A stretch of DNA of 8,309 bases, taken from Bacteroidales bacterium. GTDB lineage: Bacteria; Bacteroidota; Bacteroidia; Bacteroidales; P3. Of the stretch, positions 1 to 7,504 are shown piece after piece. How positions within the stretch are numbered: the stretch's first letter is position 1; each line of letters opens with the position of its first letter. The translations under genes and the position numbers were made by a program. The stretch spans positions 1-8,309 of the forward strand of contig JAEEIS010000160.1 of NCBI GenBank assembly GCA_016281475.1. Direction: 5' to 3'. Below the pieces are notes generated by a model. The model was not told where the DNA came from and did no database searches. It saw nothing but the letters and a program-made list of their open reading frames with translations.

Positions 1-857
1 AGGCTTTCGAAGGATTGAAGGCCTACCGTTGCAAGGATGGCAAGATCCGTATCTTCCGTCCCGAGGCCAATGCCGAGCGTATGCAGAGCACCTGCCGCGG
101 CATTATGATGCCCGAGCTCTCCACCGAGAAGTTTGTCGAGATGTGCAAGAAGGTCATCAAGCTCAACGAGCGTTTCATTCCTCCTTACGGCACAGGTGCA
201 AGCCTCTATCTGCGTCCGTTGCTGATCGGTACGGGCATCACCGTGGGTGTGAAACCTGCTGACGAGTACCTGTTCCTCATCTTCGTCACTCCCGTCGGAC
301 CTTACTTCAAGGGCGGTTTCAAGGCCAATCCTTATGTCATCACCCGTGACTATGACCGTAGTGCACCTCTGGGTACTGGTAAGTATAAGGTGGGCGGCAA
401 CTATGCCTCCAGCCTCCGTGCCCACGTCGAGGCTTGCCATGGTGGCCAGTATGCCTGCGAGTTCTATCTGGATGCCAAGGAGAAGAGATTTGTCGACGAA
501 GCTGGCGCAGCTAACTTCTTCGGTATTAAGGACGGTGCCTATATCACTCCCAAGTCTACATCCATCCTGCCTTCCATCACCAACAAGAGCCTGATGCAGT
601 TGGCCGAGGATATGGGCATGAAGGTGGAGCGTCGCCCCATCGATGTTGAGGAGTTGGCCGAGTTCCAAGAGGCGGGTGCATGCGGTACCGCTGCCGTCAT
701 CAGCCCCATCGAGCGTCTTGACGACCCTGCCACCGGCAAGAGCTATGTCTTTGGCAAGGAGCCCGGTCCCTGGAGCACCAAGCTGTACAACGCCCTGCGC
801 GCCATCCAGTTGGGCGAGGCCGAGGATGTCCACCACTGGAACACCATCATGGACTAA
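1..857 (+). CDS. ilvE: Branched-chain amino acid aminotransferase, 5' end cut by window edge
   Basis: This PLP-dependent class IV aminotransferase interconverts leucine, isoleucine or valine with their 2-oxo acids, using 2-oxoglutarate/glutamate, in the cytoplasm. The reading frame is open from base 3 and begins A-F-E-G-L-K-A-Y-R, the conserved segment of type II (eukaryote-like) BCATs. The TTG at 15 is therefore an internal leucine codon, not a start. About 284 residues are visible; the family is usually about 340-360, so roughly 55-70 N-terminal residues are missing. The Schiff-base lysine is the second Lys of GTGKYKVGGNYA (codon 387-389). The glutamate contacting the PLP ring nitrogen is in VDEAGAANFF (codon 498-500). 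CGTAAVISP near the C-terminus fits the phosphate-binding turn. The gene ends in TAA and is followed by its own terminator. Its neighbour hbd is convergent, so the two are not in one operon. Confidence 0.95.
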   Translation, partial: AFEGLKAYRCKDGKIRIFRPEANAERMQSTCRGIMMPELSTEKFVEMCKKVIKLNERFIPPYGTGASLYLRPLLIGTGITVGVKPADEYLFLIFVTPVGPYFKGGFKANPYVITRDYDRSAPLGTGKYKVGGNYASSLRAHVEACHGGQYACEFYLDAKEKRFVDEAGAANFFGIKDGAYITPKSTSILPSITNKSLMQLAEDMGMKVERRPIDVEELAEFQEAGACGTAAVISPIERLDDPATGKSYVFGKEPGPWSTKLYNALRAIQLGEAEDVHHWNTIMD

Positions 858-885
858 GCAACTAGTTGAGATCAAAATATCTCAC

Positions 886-916
886 AATCCCGCAGCCTCG
901 GTTGCGGGATTTTTTT
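886..916 (+). terminator. Rho-independent terminator of ilvE
   Basis: A perfect 9-bp stem (AATCCCGCA at 886-894 with TGCGGGATT at 903-911) encloses an 8-base loop. It runs into seven T residues at 910-916. It begins 29 bases after the ilvE stop codon and is oriented for plus-strand transcription. Confidence 0.9.
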
Positions 917-946
917 GTCGTAGAATGCCATAGGGGAGGGGTGTGT

Positions 947-981
947 AAAAAAAGAGCCGCGCAATTTTGTGCGGCTCTTTT
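947..981 (-). terminator. Rho-independent terminator of crt-hbd
   Basis: An 11-bp perfect stem (AAAAGAGCCGC at 950-960 with GCGGCTCTTTT at 971-981) encloses a 10-base loop. Read on the minus strand it ends in seven T residues, the complement of the A-run at 947-953. It lies just past the hbd stop codon. The plus-strand side has only a four-T tail, so it should act mainly on the minus-strand transcript. It and the ilvE terminator lie back to back between the convergent genes. Confidence 0.9.
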
Positions 982-998
982 CATTGTTTCTTTGCAAA

Positions 999-1835
999 TC
1001 AATATTTGTAGAATCCTTCGCCCGTCTTGCGGCCGAGGAGGCCGGCGCGGACCATCTTGCGCAGCAGGGGATGGGGGCGGTATTTGGGGTCGCCGAACTC
1101 TTTGTAGAGCACTTCCATGATGGCGAGGTTCACGTCGTTGCCGATGAGGTCGGCGAGAGCCAAGGGACCCATGGGGTGGTTGGCACCGAGCATCATGCAC
1201 TTGTCGATGTCCTCGGCGGTGGCGATGCCGTCGGCCAGGATGCCCACAGCCTCGTTAATCATGGGGATGAGGATGCGGTTGACCACGAATCCGGGAGCCT
1301 CGTTGACCTCGACAGGTGTCTTGCCGATGGAAGTAGAAAGGTCGACGATGGTCTTGCAAACCTCGGCAGAGGTGAGCTGCCCCTTGATGACCTCGACCAA
1401 TGCCATACGGTCGGCGGGGTTGAAGAAGTGCATGCCGATGAACTGTGCGGGACGGCCGCTGGCAGCTGCAATCTCGGTGATGCTGAGGCTGGAACTGTTG
1501 GTGGCGAAGATGGTCTCGGGTTTGCACACGAGGTTCAGGTCGCTGAAGACCTTCTTCTTGAGTTCCATTTCCTCGACGGCGGCTTCGATGACGAGGTCGG
1601 CATCAGCGAAAGTGGCATATTCGGTGGTGGTGGTGATGTTGCCGAGCAGGGCGTCGACGGCCTCCTGGGTCATCTTGCCTTTCTCAACGAGCTTGGCATA
1701 GGATTTGGCAATGGAGCCCATGGCCTTGTCGATGCTGGCCTGGGTTCTGCTCTTCATGACGACGGGCATGTGGGCGGCAAAGGCTTTGACGATGCCTTTT
1801 GCCATGGTGCCGGTTCCAATAACGCAAATTTTCAT
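999..1835 (-). CDS. hbd: 3-hydroxybutyryl-CoA dehydrogenase (possibly NADP-dependent)
   Basis: This cytoplasmic enzyme interconverts acetoacetyl-CoA and 3-hydroxybutyryl-CoA, as in butyrate-type fermentation or short-chain acyl-CoA oxidation. At 278 residues it is close to clostridial Hbd (about 282). Residues 1-185 form the Rossmann domain, starting [13 protein letters not shown]. The helical C-terminal domain includes [15 protein letters not shown] and ends [12 protein letters not shown]. The expected catalytic set is present: Ser115 in NSSSLSI, His136 in GMHFFNP, Glu148 in LVEVI and Asn186 in PGFVVNR. Two positions are unusual. The dinucleotide loop is GxGxxA rather than GxGxxG, and strand 2 ends Lys-Ser-Arg where NAD-dependent relatives have Arg-Asp-Ile. 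Both point to NADP(H), which is an inference. The ATG has no Shine-Dalgarno, as usual in Bacteroidota. It follows crt by 72 bases with no clear hairpin between, so co-transcription is likely. Confidence 0.95.
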   Translation of the reverse strand: MKICVIGTGTMAKGIVKAFAAHMPVVMKSRTQASIDKAMGSIAKSYAKLVEKGKMTQEAVDALLGNITTTTEYATFADADLVIEAAVEEMELKKKVFSDLNLVCKPETIFATNSSSLSITEIAAASGRPAQFIGMHFFNPADRMALVEVIKGQLTSAEVCKTIVDLSTSIGKTPVEVNEAPGFVVNRILIPMINEAVGILADGIATAEDIDKCMMLGANHPMGPLALADLIGNDVNLAIMEVLYKEFGDPKYRPHPLLRKMVRAGLLGRKTGEGFYKY

Positions 1836-1907
1836 GATGTTAAGTGTTTTTATTGTTGATGATTTATTCTTTTTTCGGAGTGGTCGGAGGAGTCAGAGGG
1901 GGCTGAA

Positions 1908-2684
1908 TTATTTTCCTTGGAAGGTGTATTTGTCTTTGCTGAGGAAGGCCTTCATGCCGTTCTTCTGGTCCTCGGTGGCGAAGCATTTGCCGAAGGCGTC
2001 GCTCTCGTACTTGATGGCCTCGTCCACGGGCATGTCGTATTCGGCATTGATGCACTGCTTAGCGGCCTTGATGGCGAGCGGGGCGTTGACGGCAATCTGA
2101 TTGGCGAGTTCGACGGCCTTGTCCATCAGCTCGGCCTGGGGCACGACGGCGTTGACCAGACCGATGCGCAGGGCTTCGTCGGCCTTGATGGGTTTGCCGG
2201 TGTAGATGAGCTGCTTAGCCATGCCCATGCCTACCAGTCGAGCCAGGCGCACGGTGCCGCTGAAGCCGGGGATGATGCCCAATCCCACTTCGGGTTGGCC
2301 GAAACGGGCGTTGTCGGAGCAGATGCGGATGTCGCAGGCCATGGCCAGTTCGCACCCACCGCCCAGTGCAAAGCCGTTGACGGCGGCGATGACGGGCACG
2401 GGGAGGGTCTCGATTTTGCGGAATACGTTGGCACCGCGCGTGCCGAAGGCTTGACCCTGCTGCACGTCGAGGTTGGCCATCTCGCTGATGTCGGCACCTG
2501 CCACAAACGACTTCTCGCCGTCGCCGGTCACGATAAGGCAGCGGTATTTGTTGCAGTCGAAATGGTCGAGGAAGTCGTTCATCTCGTCGAGGATGGCACT
2601 GTTGAGCGCATTGAGCGATTTAGGAGCCGAAATGGTGAGAACCATTACGGCTTGGCGTTCTTCTATTTTAATATAGTTATACAT
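1908..2684 (-). CDS. crt: Enoyl-CoA hydratase / crotonase
   Basis: This crotonase-superfamily protein hydrates crotonyl-CoA to 3-hydroxybutyryl-CoA or dehydrates in reverse, the step next to Hbd. Its 258 residues match the usual family length. The oxyanion-hole regions are VAGADISEM (61-69) and ALGGGCEL (106-113). The two catalytic glutamates are Glu112 in GGCELAMACD and Glu132 in QPEVGLGIIPG, both intact. The C-terminal FATEDQKNGMKAFL is typical of short-chain bacterial Crt. One small deviation is IIPGFSGTVRL, where many relatives have IIPGFGGTQRL. It is the first gene of the crt-hbd unit, with a Bacteroidota-type promoter about 30 bases upstream. No thiolase, butyryl-CoA dehydrogenase or Etf gene is visible, so the direction of the pathway cannot be settled here. 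Confidence 0.94.
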   Translation of the reverse strand: MYNYIKIEERQAVMVLTISAPKSLNALNSAILDEMNDFLDHFDCNKYRCLIVTGDGEKSFVAGADISEMANLDVQQGQAFGTRGANVFRKIETLPVPVIAAVNGFALGGGCELAMACDIRICSDNARFGQPEVGLGIIPGFSGTVRLARLVGMGMAKQLIYTGKPIKADEALRIGLVNAVVPQAELMDKAVELANQIAVNAPLAIKAAKQCINAEYDMPVDEAIKYESDAFGKCFATEDQKNGMKAFLSKDKYTFQGK

Positions 2685-2715
2685 AGAGCACTTTGTTTGT
2701 TCGATTTTGAATTTG

Positions 2716-2723
2716 CAAATGTA
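2716..2723 (-). promoter_or_regulatory. Predicted -7 element of the crt-hbd promoter
   Basis: On the minus strand this reads TACATTTG, an exact match to the Bacteroidota -7 consensus TAnnTTTG, continued by CAA. Transcription would begin near 2709, giving a leader of about 25 bases before the crt ATG. No good TTTG -33 element lies about 19 bases upstream, only a T-rich tract. The 10-bp palindrome ATTTGCAAAT (2711-2720) overlaps this box. Confidence 0.6.
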
Positions 2724-2785
2724 CGATTTTTTTATGGATTAGTGAAAAAAAATTAGAAAAAAGTGTGTGAATCAAATTTATTTTG

Positions 2786-2793
2786 TATTTTTG
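2786..2793 (+). promoter_or_regulatory. Predicted -7 element of the TM1266-hydG promoter
   Basis: TATTTTTG matches the Bacteroidota consensus TAnnTTTG exactly and is continued by CA. A weak -33 candidate, TGTG, sits at 2764-2767 with an 18-base spacer. The predicted start near 2800 leaves a leader of about 44 bases. The crt promoter faces away about 65 bases to the left, so the two units share this A/T-rich control region. Confidence 0.6.
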
Positions 2794-2843
2794 CAGCACC
2801 AAAAGAAACAAAATATTCGTCTAACCCAAAAGCCTAACACCTG

Positions 2844-3095
2844 ATGGAGAAGAGAATAGGAACAATAACAATACTCATAGTAGACCGTAGCAAGTCTGCG
2901 GAAATCAACACAATTATTTCGGAATTCTCCGACCTGGTGCTGTGTCGCCAAGGTCTGCCTTTTCATGACCGTCCCGTGGCGGTGATTTCCCTAATTGTGG
3001 AAGGCCAGCCCGACAAAATCAATGCCCTCACGGGCAAACTGGGTCGGCTGGAAGGCGTGGAGACGAAGGCCGTATTAACCAAGAATCAACAATAA
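2844..3095 (+). CDS. TM1266-family ACT-like protein, putative [FeFe]-hydrogenase system regulator
   Basis: This 83-residue protein resembles the TM1266 family (iron-only hydrogenase system putative regulator), which has a compact ACT/ferredoxin-like beta-alpha-beta fold. Recognisable features are the start MEKRIGTITILIVDR, the centre ISEFSDLVLCRQGLPF, the strand VAVISLIVEGQPDKINAL and the end GKLGRLEGVETKAV. There is no DNA-binding domain, signal peptide or membrane segment, so any regulatory role would act through ligand or protein binding. The biochemical function is not established. Genes of this family usually sit beside hydrogenase maturation genes, and here hydG follows after only 15 bases, which supports the assignment. 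The ATG lacks a Shine-Dalgarno sequence. Confidence 0.85.
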   Translation: MEKRIGTITILIVDRSKSAEINTIISEFSDLVLCRQGLPFHDRPVAVISLIVEGQPDKINALTGKLGRLEGVETKAVLTKNQQ

Positions 3096-3110
3096 ATAAC
3101 AACCAATACC

Positions 3111-4541
3111 ATGAGAAATCAAAATTTTATCGACCGCGACAAACTCTACGGGATGCTTGACAATAACGCTCCTACAGAGTCGCAACTCAACGACATATTA
3201 AACAAGGCCCGTAAACTGAAGGGACTCAACTTGGAGGATGTGGCAAAGCTCCTCTGCGTGGAGAACGAGGCCGACATACAGAAGATTCTCGACACCGCAG
3301 AGTACTGCAAGGACGAGATTTACGGTCGCCGATTGGTGCTTTTTGCCCCCATCTACACCGGCAATGCCTGTGTGAACAACTGCGTCTACTGCGGCTTCCG
3401 TCGCGACAACAAGGCGTTGAAACGCAAAATCCTCACCCTCGACGAGATTGAGACCGAGACGCTGCACCTGCTGCGCATGGGTCACAAGCGTGCCCTGCTC
3501 ATCTGTGGCGAAAGTCCGCGCAACGATGCCAACTATATGGTCGAGGCCATCCGTCGCTGCTATGCCGCCAAGGACGAGAAGGGCAGCACCATCCGCCGCA
3601 TCAATGTTGAGCTGGCTCCCATGAGTGTGGAGGACTATGCCAAGCTGAAGGCCGAAAGAATTGGTACATACGTCTGCTTCCAAGAGACTTACGACCCCAT
3701 CGAATACGCCAAGTTCCATCCCGCAGGCACTCCCAAGGCCGACTACCTCTACCGTCTCACCTGCATGGACCGCGCCCAAGAGGGCGGCATCAACGATGTG
3801 GGCATCGGCGTGCTGTTTGGTCTTGTCGACTACCGTTTTGAGATTCTTGCCCTTATGGAGCATGCCCGCCATCTGGAAGAGGACTACGGCTGTGGCCCCC
3901 ACACCGTCAGCTTCCCCCGCATCGAGCCTGCCGAAGGCACCCCCTTCAGCCTGCCGGAGAATATCCCGCACCCCGTGAGCGACAAGGACTTCATGAAGAT
4001 TATCGCCATCATCCGCATCGCCATGCCCTACACCGGCATCATCATCAGCACCCGCGAGCGTCCCGAGATGCGCGACAAGTTGGTGAAATACGGTGTCAGC
4101 CAAATCAGTGCCGCCTCAGAGACCAACCCCGGCGGCTATGATGAGGAGGGCGACAACACGACCGCCAAGCCATACGAGAAGACTGGCAGTACGGGTGCCC
4201 AGTTTACTCTCGGCGACCACCGCTCGCTCGACGAGGTCATCAGCATGATGATTGACGGCGGTTACATCCCCAGCTTCTGCACAGGCTGCTACCGCAAGGG
4301 CCGTGTGGGTGCCGACTTTATGGACCTTGCCAAGCCCGGCCTTATCAAGGAATTCTGCAAGCCCAACGCCATGTTCACCTTCCGTGAGTATCTGGAAGAC
4401 TACGCCAGCCCCGAGACCAAGGCCAAAGGACTGGAACTGTTGAAGAAACTCACCCAGACCTTCAGCAAGGAGGATCTCAAGAAGCGTGTCGAAGGCAACC
4501 TTTGCAAGATTGGCGAAGGCGAACGTGACCTTTATTTCTAA
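3111..4541 (+). CDS. hydG: [FeFe]-hydrogenase H-cluster maturase HydG (radical SAM tyrosine lyase)
   Basis: HydG cleaves tyrosine to p-cresol and dehydroglycine, which yields the CO and cyanide ligands delivered as an Fe(CO)2(CN) unit for the hydrogenase H-cluster. The protein is full length at 476 residues (family about 470). The radical-SAM cluster motif CX3CX2C is Cys87, Cys91 and Cys94 in ACVNNCVYC. The C-terminal auxiliary cluster is Cys390, Cys393 and Cys416, starting at FCTGCYRKGRVG; this element separates HydG from ThiH and HydE. His264 in CGPHTVSFPRIEPA is in the position expected for the histidine that helps hold the dangler iron. The end GEGERDLYF is typical. It forms an operon with the TM1266-family gene. 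hydE, hydF and the hydrogenase gene are not in the window, so they must lie elsewhere if the system is functional. Confidence 0.96.
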   Translation: MRNQNFIDRDKLYGMLDNNAPTESQLNDILNKARKLKGLNLEDVAKLLCVENEADIQKILDTAEYCKDEIYGRRLVLFAPIYTGNACVNNCVYCGFRRDNKALKRKILTLDEIETETLHLLRMGHKRALLICGESPRNDANYMVEAIRRCYAAKDEKGSTIRRINVELAPMSVEDYAKLKAERIGTYVCFQETYDPIEYAKFHPAGTPKADYLYRLTCMDRAQEGGINDVGIGVLFGLVDYRFEILALMEHARHLEEDYGCGPHTVSFPRIEPAEGTPFSLPENIPHPVSDKDFMKIIAIIRIAMPYTGIIISTRERPEMRDKLVKYGVSQISAASETNPGGYDEEGDNTTAKPYEKTGSTGAQFTLGDHRSLDEVISMMIDGGYIPSFCTGCYRKGRVGADFMDLAKPGLIKEFCKPNAMFTFREYLEDYASPETKAKGLELLKKLTQTFSKEDLKKRVEGNLCKIGEGERDLYF

Positions 4542-4558
4542 TTGACATTAATACAATC

Positions 4559-4595
4559 AAAAAAGAGTGGCTGCCACGGCAGTCACTCTTTTTTT
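4559..4595. terminator. Bidirectional rho-independent terminator between hydG and clpC
   Basis: A long stem pairs 4559-4574 with 4579-4595 around a CACG tetraloop, with a single G-T wobble (4570/4583) on the plus transcript. The plus side ends in seven T residues at 4589-4595. The minus side ends in six, the complement of the A-run at 4559-4564. It starts 17 bases after the hydG stop and lies 16 bases beyond the clpC stop, so it can end both convergent transcripts. The wobble becomes a C-A mismatch on the minus transcript. Confidence 0.9.
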
Positions 4596-4611
4596 GCATA
4601 CAGGTGTCTGG

Positions 4612-7251
4612 TCACACCTCCGCCGGTTGTGGAATGTTCGGTGCTAGTTCGGCTTCCAGCTGCTGGCTAGTGGCACCTTTCTCTATCTCGAAGGTGAGTT
4701 TCTGTTCTTCCCCTTCGGGTGTTTCTGCCGTGGTGATGTGGATGGTGTCGCCTGGCAGGATGTCGGCCTTGATGATTTCGTCGGCAAGGTCGTCCTCGAT
4801 ATATCGCTGGATGGCACGTTTCAGCGGACGTGCTCCGTACTGCTCGTCCCAACCCTTCTTGAGAATGAAATCCTTGGCCTTGTCGTCGAGGTCGATGCCG
4901 TAGCCCATGCCTCTGACACGCTTAAAGAGTCCCTTTAGTTCAATGTCGATAATCTTGTGTATGTCAGAACGCTGTAGGCTGTTGAAATAGACCACGTCGT
5001 CGATTCTGTTCAAGAATTCGGGGGCGAACTTCTTCTTCATCTCTTTCTCAATCACCGAGCGTTCCAGCTGGTTGCGCTCGGCCTCGCGGGCGGCGGTGTT
5101 GAATCCCACTCCGGTGCCGAAGTCCTTCAGTTGGCGGGTGCCGATGTTCGAGGTCATGATGATGATGGTGTTCTTGAAGTCCACCTTGCGGCCCAAGCCG
5201 TCGGTCAGCTGTCCGTCGTCAAGAACCTGAAGGAGGACATTGAACACGTCGGGGTGTGCCTTTTCAATCTCGTCGAGCAGCACGATAGAGTAGGGCTTAC
5301 GCCGCACCTTCTCGGTCAGCTGGCCACCCTCTTCGTATCCCACGTATCCCGGAGGTGCGCCGATGAGTCGCGAAACGGCAAATTTCTCCATGTATTCGCT
5401 CATGTCGATGCGTATCATATTCGCCTCGCTGTCAAACAGGTACTTCGCCAACACCTTGGTCAGATAGGTCTTACCCACGCCTGTGGGACCCACAAAGATA
5501 AACGAGCCGATGGGGCGGTTGGGGTCTTTGAGTCCGGCGCGGTTGCGGCGGATGGCCTTAGAAATCTGACGCACCGCCTCGTCTTGGCCTACGACGGAGT
5601 TCTGCAACTCGTTCTCCATCACCAGCAGGCGTGTGCCCTCGTTCTCGGCGATGCGCTGCACGGGCACGCCGGTCATCATCGCCACCACCTCGGCCACATC
5701 CTGGTCGGTGACGGGGATATGCTTGTCGCGTTCCTCTTTCTCCCAAAACTGCTTGCGCTCCGTCAGCCGTTCGCGCAGCTGGCGTTCTTGGTCGCGATAT
5801 TCGGCCGCCTCGCTGTACATCTTTTGTGCCAGCACTTGTTTTTTTAGCTTTTCAACTTCTGCTATCTCGTTTTCTAGCAGTAGAATATCCTCTGGCACCT
5901 CAACATGTGCTATACGTACTCGTGCACCCGCCTCGTCCAGCGCGTCGATGGCTTTGTCGGGCAGCAGGCGGTCGCTCACATACCTTTCGGTGAGTGCTAC
6001 GCAGGCCTTCAATGCCTCGTCGGTATACTGTACGAGATGGTGCTCTTCGTATTTCGACTTGATGTTCTTCAGTATTGTCAGCGTCTCCTCGGGTGTGGTG
6101 GCCTCCACCAGCACTTTCTGGAAACGTCGCTCGAGGGCTCCGTCCTTTTCAATATACTGGCGGTACTCGTCGAGGGTGGTGGTTCCGATGCACTGTATCT
6201 CGCCCCTTGCCAAAGCGGGCTTGAACATATTGGAGGCATCCAGCGACCCGCTGGCACTGCCTGCGCCCACTATGGTGTGAATCTCGTCGATAAAGAGGAT
6301 GATGTCGGGATTTTTCTCCAACTCGTTGAGAATGGCCTTCATGCGCTCCTCAAACTGGCCGCGGTACTTGGTGCCGGCCACCAGCGATGCCAGGTCGAGC
6401 GAGATGACCCGCTTGTCGAACAATGTGCGTGGCACACGGCATTCCACGATGCGTGTCGCCAGTCCCTCGGCAATGGCGCTCTTGCCCACGCCGGGTTCGC
6501 CGATGAGAATGGGGTTGTTCTTTTTGCGGCGCGACAGAATCTGCGCAATGCGCTCCAACTCCTTCTCCCTGCCTACGATGGGGTCGAGCTTGCCCTCGTG
6601 AGCCAACTGGGTGAGGTCGCGTCCGAAATTCTCCAGCGCGGGAGTCTTGCTGTCGGACTTTGAGTCGTTGCTTGCGTTATACCGCATCTGTTGGCGCTGG
6701 CCGTTGTCCTCGGGGTCGGCGTAGGGGTCGTCGTTGTCGTCCTCGCTCGTCTGCGACCTGAAATCGGGGAGGGGGGTGGTGTAGTCATCCTCGGAACTCG
6801 AGGGAGGCAGCGAGCCCTGCTGCTTCAGGTATTTGATGCATTGGTCCAAGTTGACCCCCTGCTGTTTGAGCAGTTGGGCCACCATGTTCTCGCCTTCGTG
6901 CAGCATGGCCAGGATGACATGCACCGTGTGTATCTCCCTCGATTTGAGTCGGGAACTCTCCAGATAGCTGAGACGCAAAATCTTTTCGCATTGGCGGAGC
7001 ATCGGAATCTCGCTGTCGCTGCTGTAGCGCACGTCGCTATCCATCTGTCCCACCGAAGTCTCTATGCGGGAGCGGATGGCGGCAATGTCGGCACCGAGGG
7101 TCGTCAGCATCTTCACAGCCGAGCATTCCTTCTCCCGTATGATGCCGAGGAAGAGGTGTTCCACCCCTATGGCACCATTTTTCAGTCGGATGGCTTCGTC
7201 GCGGCTGTTGTTGATAGATTGTTGTGTGTGTGGTGTGAGTTTAGGATCCAT
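4612..7251 (-). CDS. clpC: ATP-dependent Clp unfoldase ClpC
   Basis: This HSP100/Clp ATPase unfolds protein substrates and feeds them to ClpP in the cytoplasm. In its 879 residues, the N-domain double repeat occupies about 1-145. A polar, acidic, probably disordered linker follows at about 146-205. The first AAA+ domain has Walker A GEPGVGKS (251-258) and Walker B ILFIDE (318-323). A middle region with a UVR-like helix (around 472-500) marks ClpC rather than ClpA. The second AAA+ domain has Walker A GPTGVGKT (588-595), Walker B VLLDE (657-661) and the conserved [13 protein letters not shown]. Val715-Gly716-Phe717 fits the ClpP-docking loop. The C-terminal domain contains [22 protein letters not shown]. 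It is a single-gene unit with its own promoter and a terminator shared with hydG. Nothing looks broken. The ATG has no Shine-Dalgarno; the A/T-rich leader fits Bacteroidota. Confidence 0.97.
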   Translation of the reverse strand: MDPKLTPHTQQSINNSRDEAIRLKNGAIGVEHLFLGIIREKECSAVKMLTTLGADIAAIRSRIETSVGQMDSDVRYSSDSEIPMLRQCEKILRLSYLESSRLKSREIHTVHVILAMLHEGENMVAQLLKQQGVNLDQCIKYLKQQGSLPPSSSEDDYTTPLPDFRSQTSEDDNDDPYADPEDNGQRQQMRYNASNDSKSDSKTPALENFGRDLTQLAHEGKLDPIVGREKELERIAQILSRRKKNNPILIGEPGVGKSAIAEGLATRIVECRVPRTLFDKRVISLDLASLVAGTKYRGQFEERMKAILNELEKNPDIILFIDEIHTIVGAGSASGSLDASNMFKPALARGEIQCIGTTTLDEYRQYIEKDGALERRFQKVLVEATTPEETLTILKNIKSKYEEHHLVQYTDEALKACVALTERYVSDRLLPDKAIDALDEAGARVRIAHVEVPEDILLLENEIAEVEKLKKQVLAQKMYSEAAEYRDQERQLRERLTERKQFWEKEERDKHIPVTDQDVAEVVAMMTGVPVQRIAENEGTRLLVMENELQNSVVGQDEAVRQISKAIRRNRAGLKDPNRPIGSFIFVGPTGVGKTYLTKVLAKYLFDSEANMIRIDMSEYMEKFAVSRLIGAPPGYVGYEEGGQLTEKVRRKPYSIVLLDEIEKAHPDVFNVLLQVLDDGQLTDGLGRKVDFKNTIIIMTSNIGTRQLKDFGTGVGFNTAAREAERNQLERSVIEKEMKKKFAPEFLNRIDDVVYFNSLQRSDIHKIIDIELKGLFKRVRGMGYGIDLDDKAKDFILKKGWDEQYGARPLKRAIQRYIEDDLADEIIKADILPGDTIHITTAETPEGEEQKLTFEIEKGATSQQLEAELAPNIPQPAEV

Positions 7252-7270
7252 ATATATTAATTAGCGATTG

Positions 7271-7278
7271 CAAAAGTA
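7271..7278 (-). promoter_or_regulatory. Predicted -7 element of the clpC promoter
   Basis: On the minus strand this reads TACTTTTG followed by CAA, an exact TAnnTTTG match. The transcript would start near 7264, leaving a short leader of about 13 bases to the clpC ATG. No good -33 TTTG is visible at the usual distance. No CtsR- or CIRCE-like heat-shock operator was recognised nearby. Confidence 0.55.
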
Positions 7279-7393
7279 CTACTATTTGCGCGAATAACGC
7301 ATGTCCCTCCGACAATGTTATCAACATATCGTGGTTAAAACCTCCCAATTCCTCCTTGCCTTGTGGCAGATAGGTGTTTGCAACAAAGATTTT

Positions 7394-7425
7394 TTTGTAT
7401 TATTCGATTTTTTTTCGTATCCTTG
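7394..7425 (+). promoter_or_regulatory. Predicted promoter of the TIR-like gene
   Basis: A -33 candidate TTTG (7394-7397) lies 20 bases before a -7 candidate TATCCTTG (7418-7425), which has one mismatch to TAnnTTTG and is continued by CAA. This is the only promoter in the window with a good -33 match. It faces away from the clpC promoter. The predicted leader from about 7432 to the ATG at 7505 is roughly 73 bases long, with nothing recognisable in it. Confidence 0.55.
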
Positions 7426-7504
7426 CAATGTGGTATTTGTGGGAAATATTGACCCATAAAGTGCTGCTAAACGCTAATATACAATACGATAATTTCAATC
7501 CAGC

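Noticed and set aside
969..1859. Long plus-strand open frame (296 codons) opposite hbd
   Set aside because: The minus-strand product is a clear Hbd with all catalytic residues. The antisense translation is low-complexity and Gly/Asp/Val/His-rich, as expected from GC-biased codons, and resembles no family.
1836..1907. Possible terminator or promoter between crt and hbd
   Set aside because: There is only an imperfect direct repeat (CTCCGAC, CTCCGAA on the minus strand) followed by A residues. No hairpin or TAnnTTTG box was found, so the genes are best seen as one unit.
1917..2756. Long plus-strand open frame (279 codons) opposite crt
   Set aside because: It is an antisense shadow of crotonase, with a biased composition and a run through the crt promoter region.
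3198..4103. Minus-strand open frame (301 codons) opposite hydG
   Set aside because: The plus-strand HydG is complete with both cluster motifs; the antisense product has no recognisable domain and the same Gly/Asp/Val/His-rich bias.
5131..6663. Several plus-strand open frames of 200-250 codons opposite clpC
   Set aside because: They overlap one another and the conserved Walker regions of clpC, and have no promoter or family resemblance.
7318..7326. DnaA-box-like TTATCAACA upstream of clpC
   Set aside because: It is a single copy with one mismatch to TTATCCACA, with no cluster of boxes, no AT-rich unwinding element and no origin-linked genes nearby.
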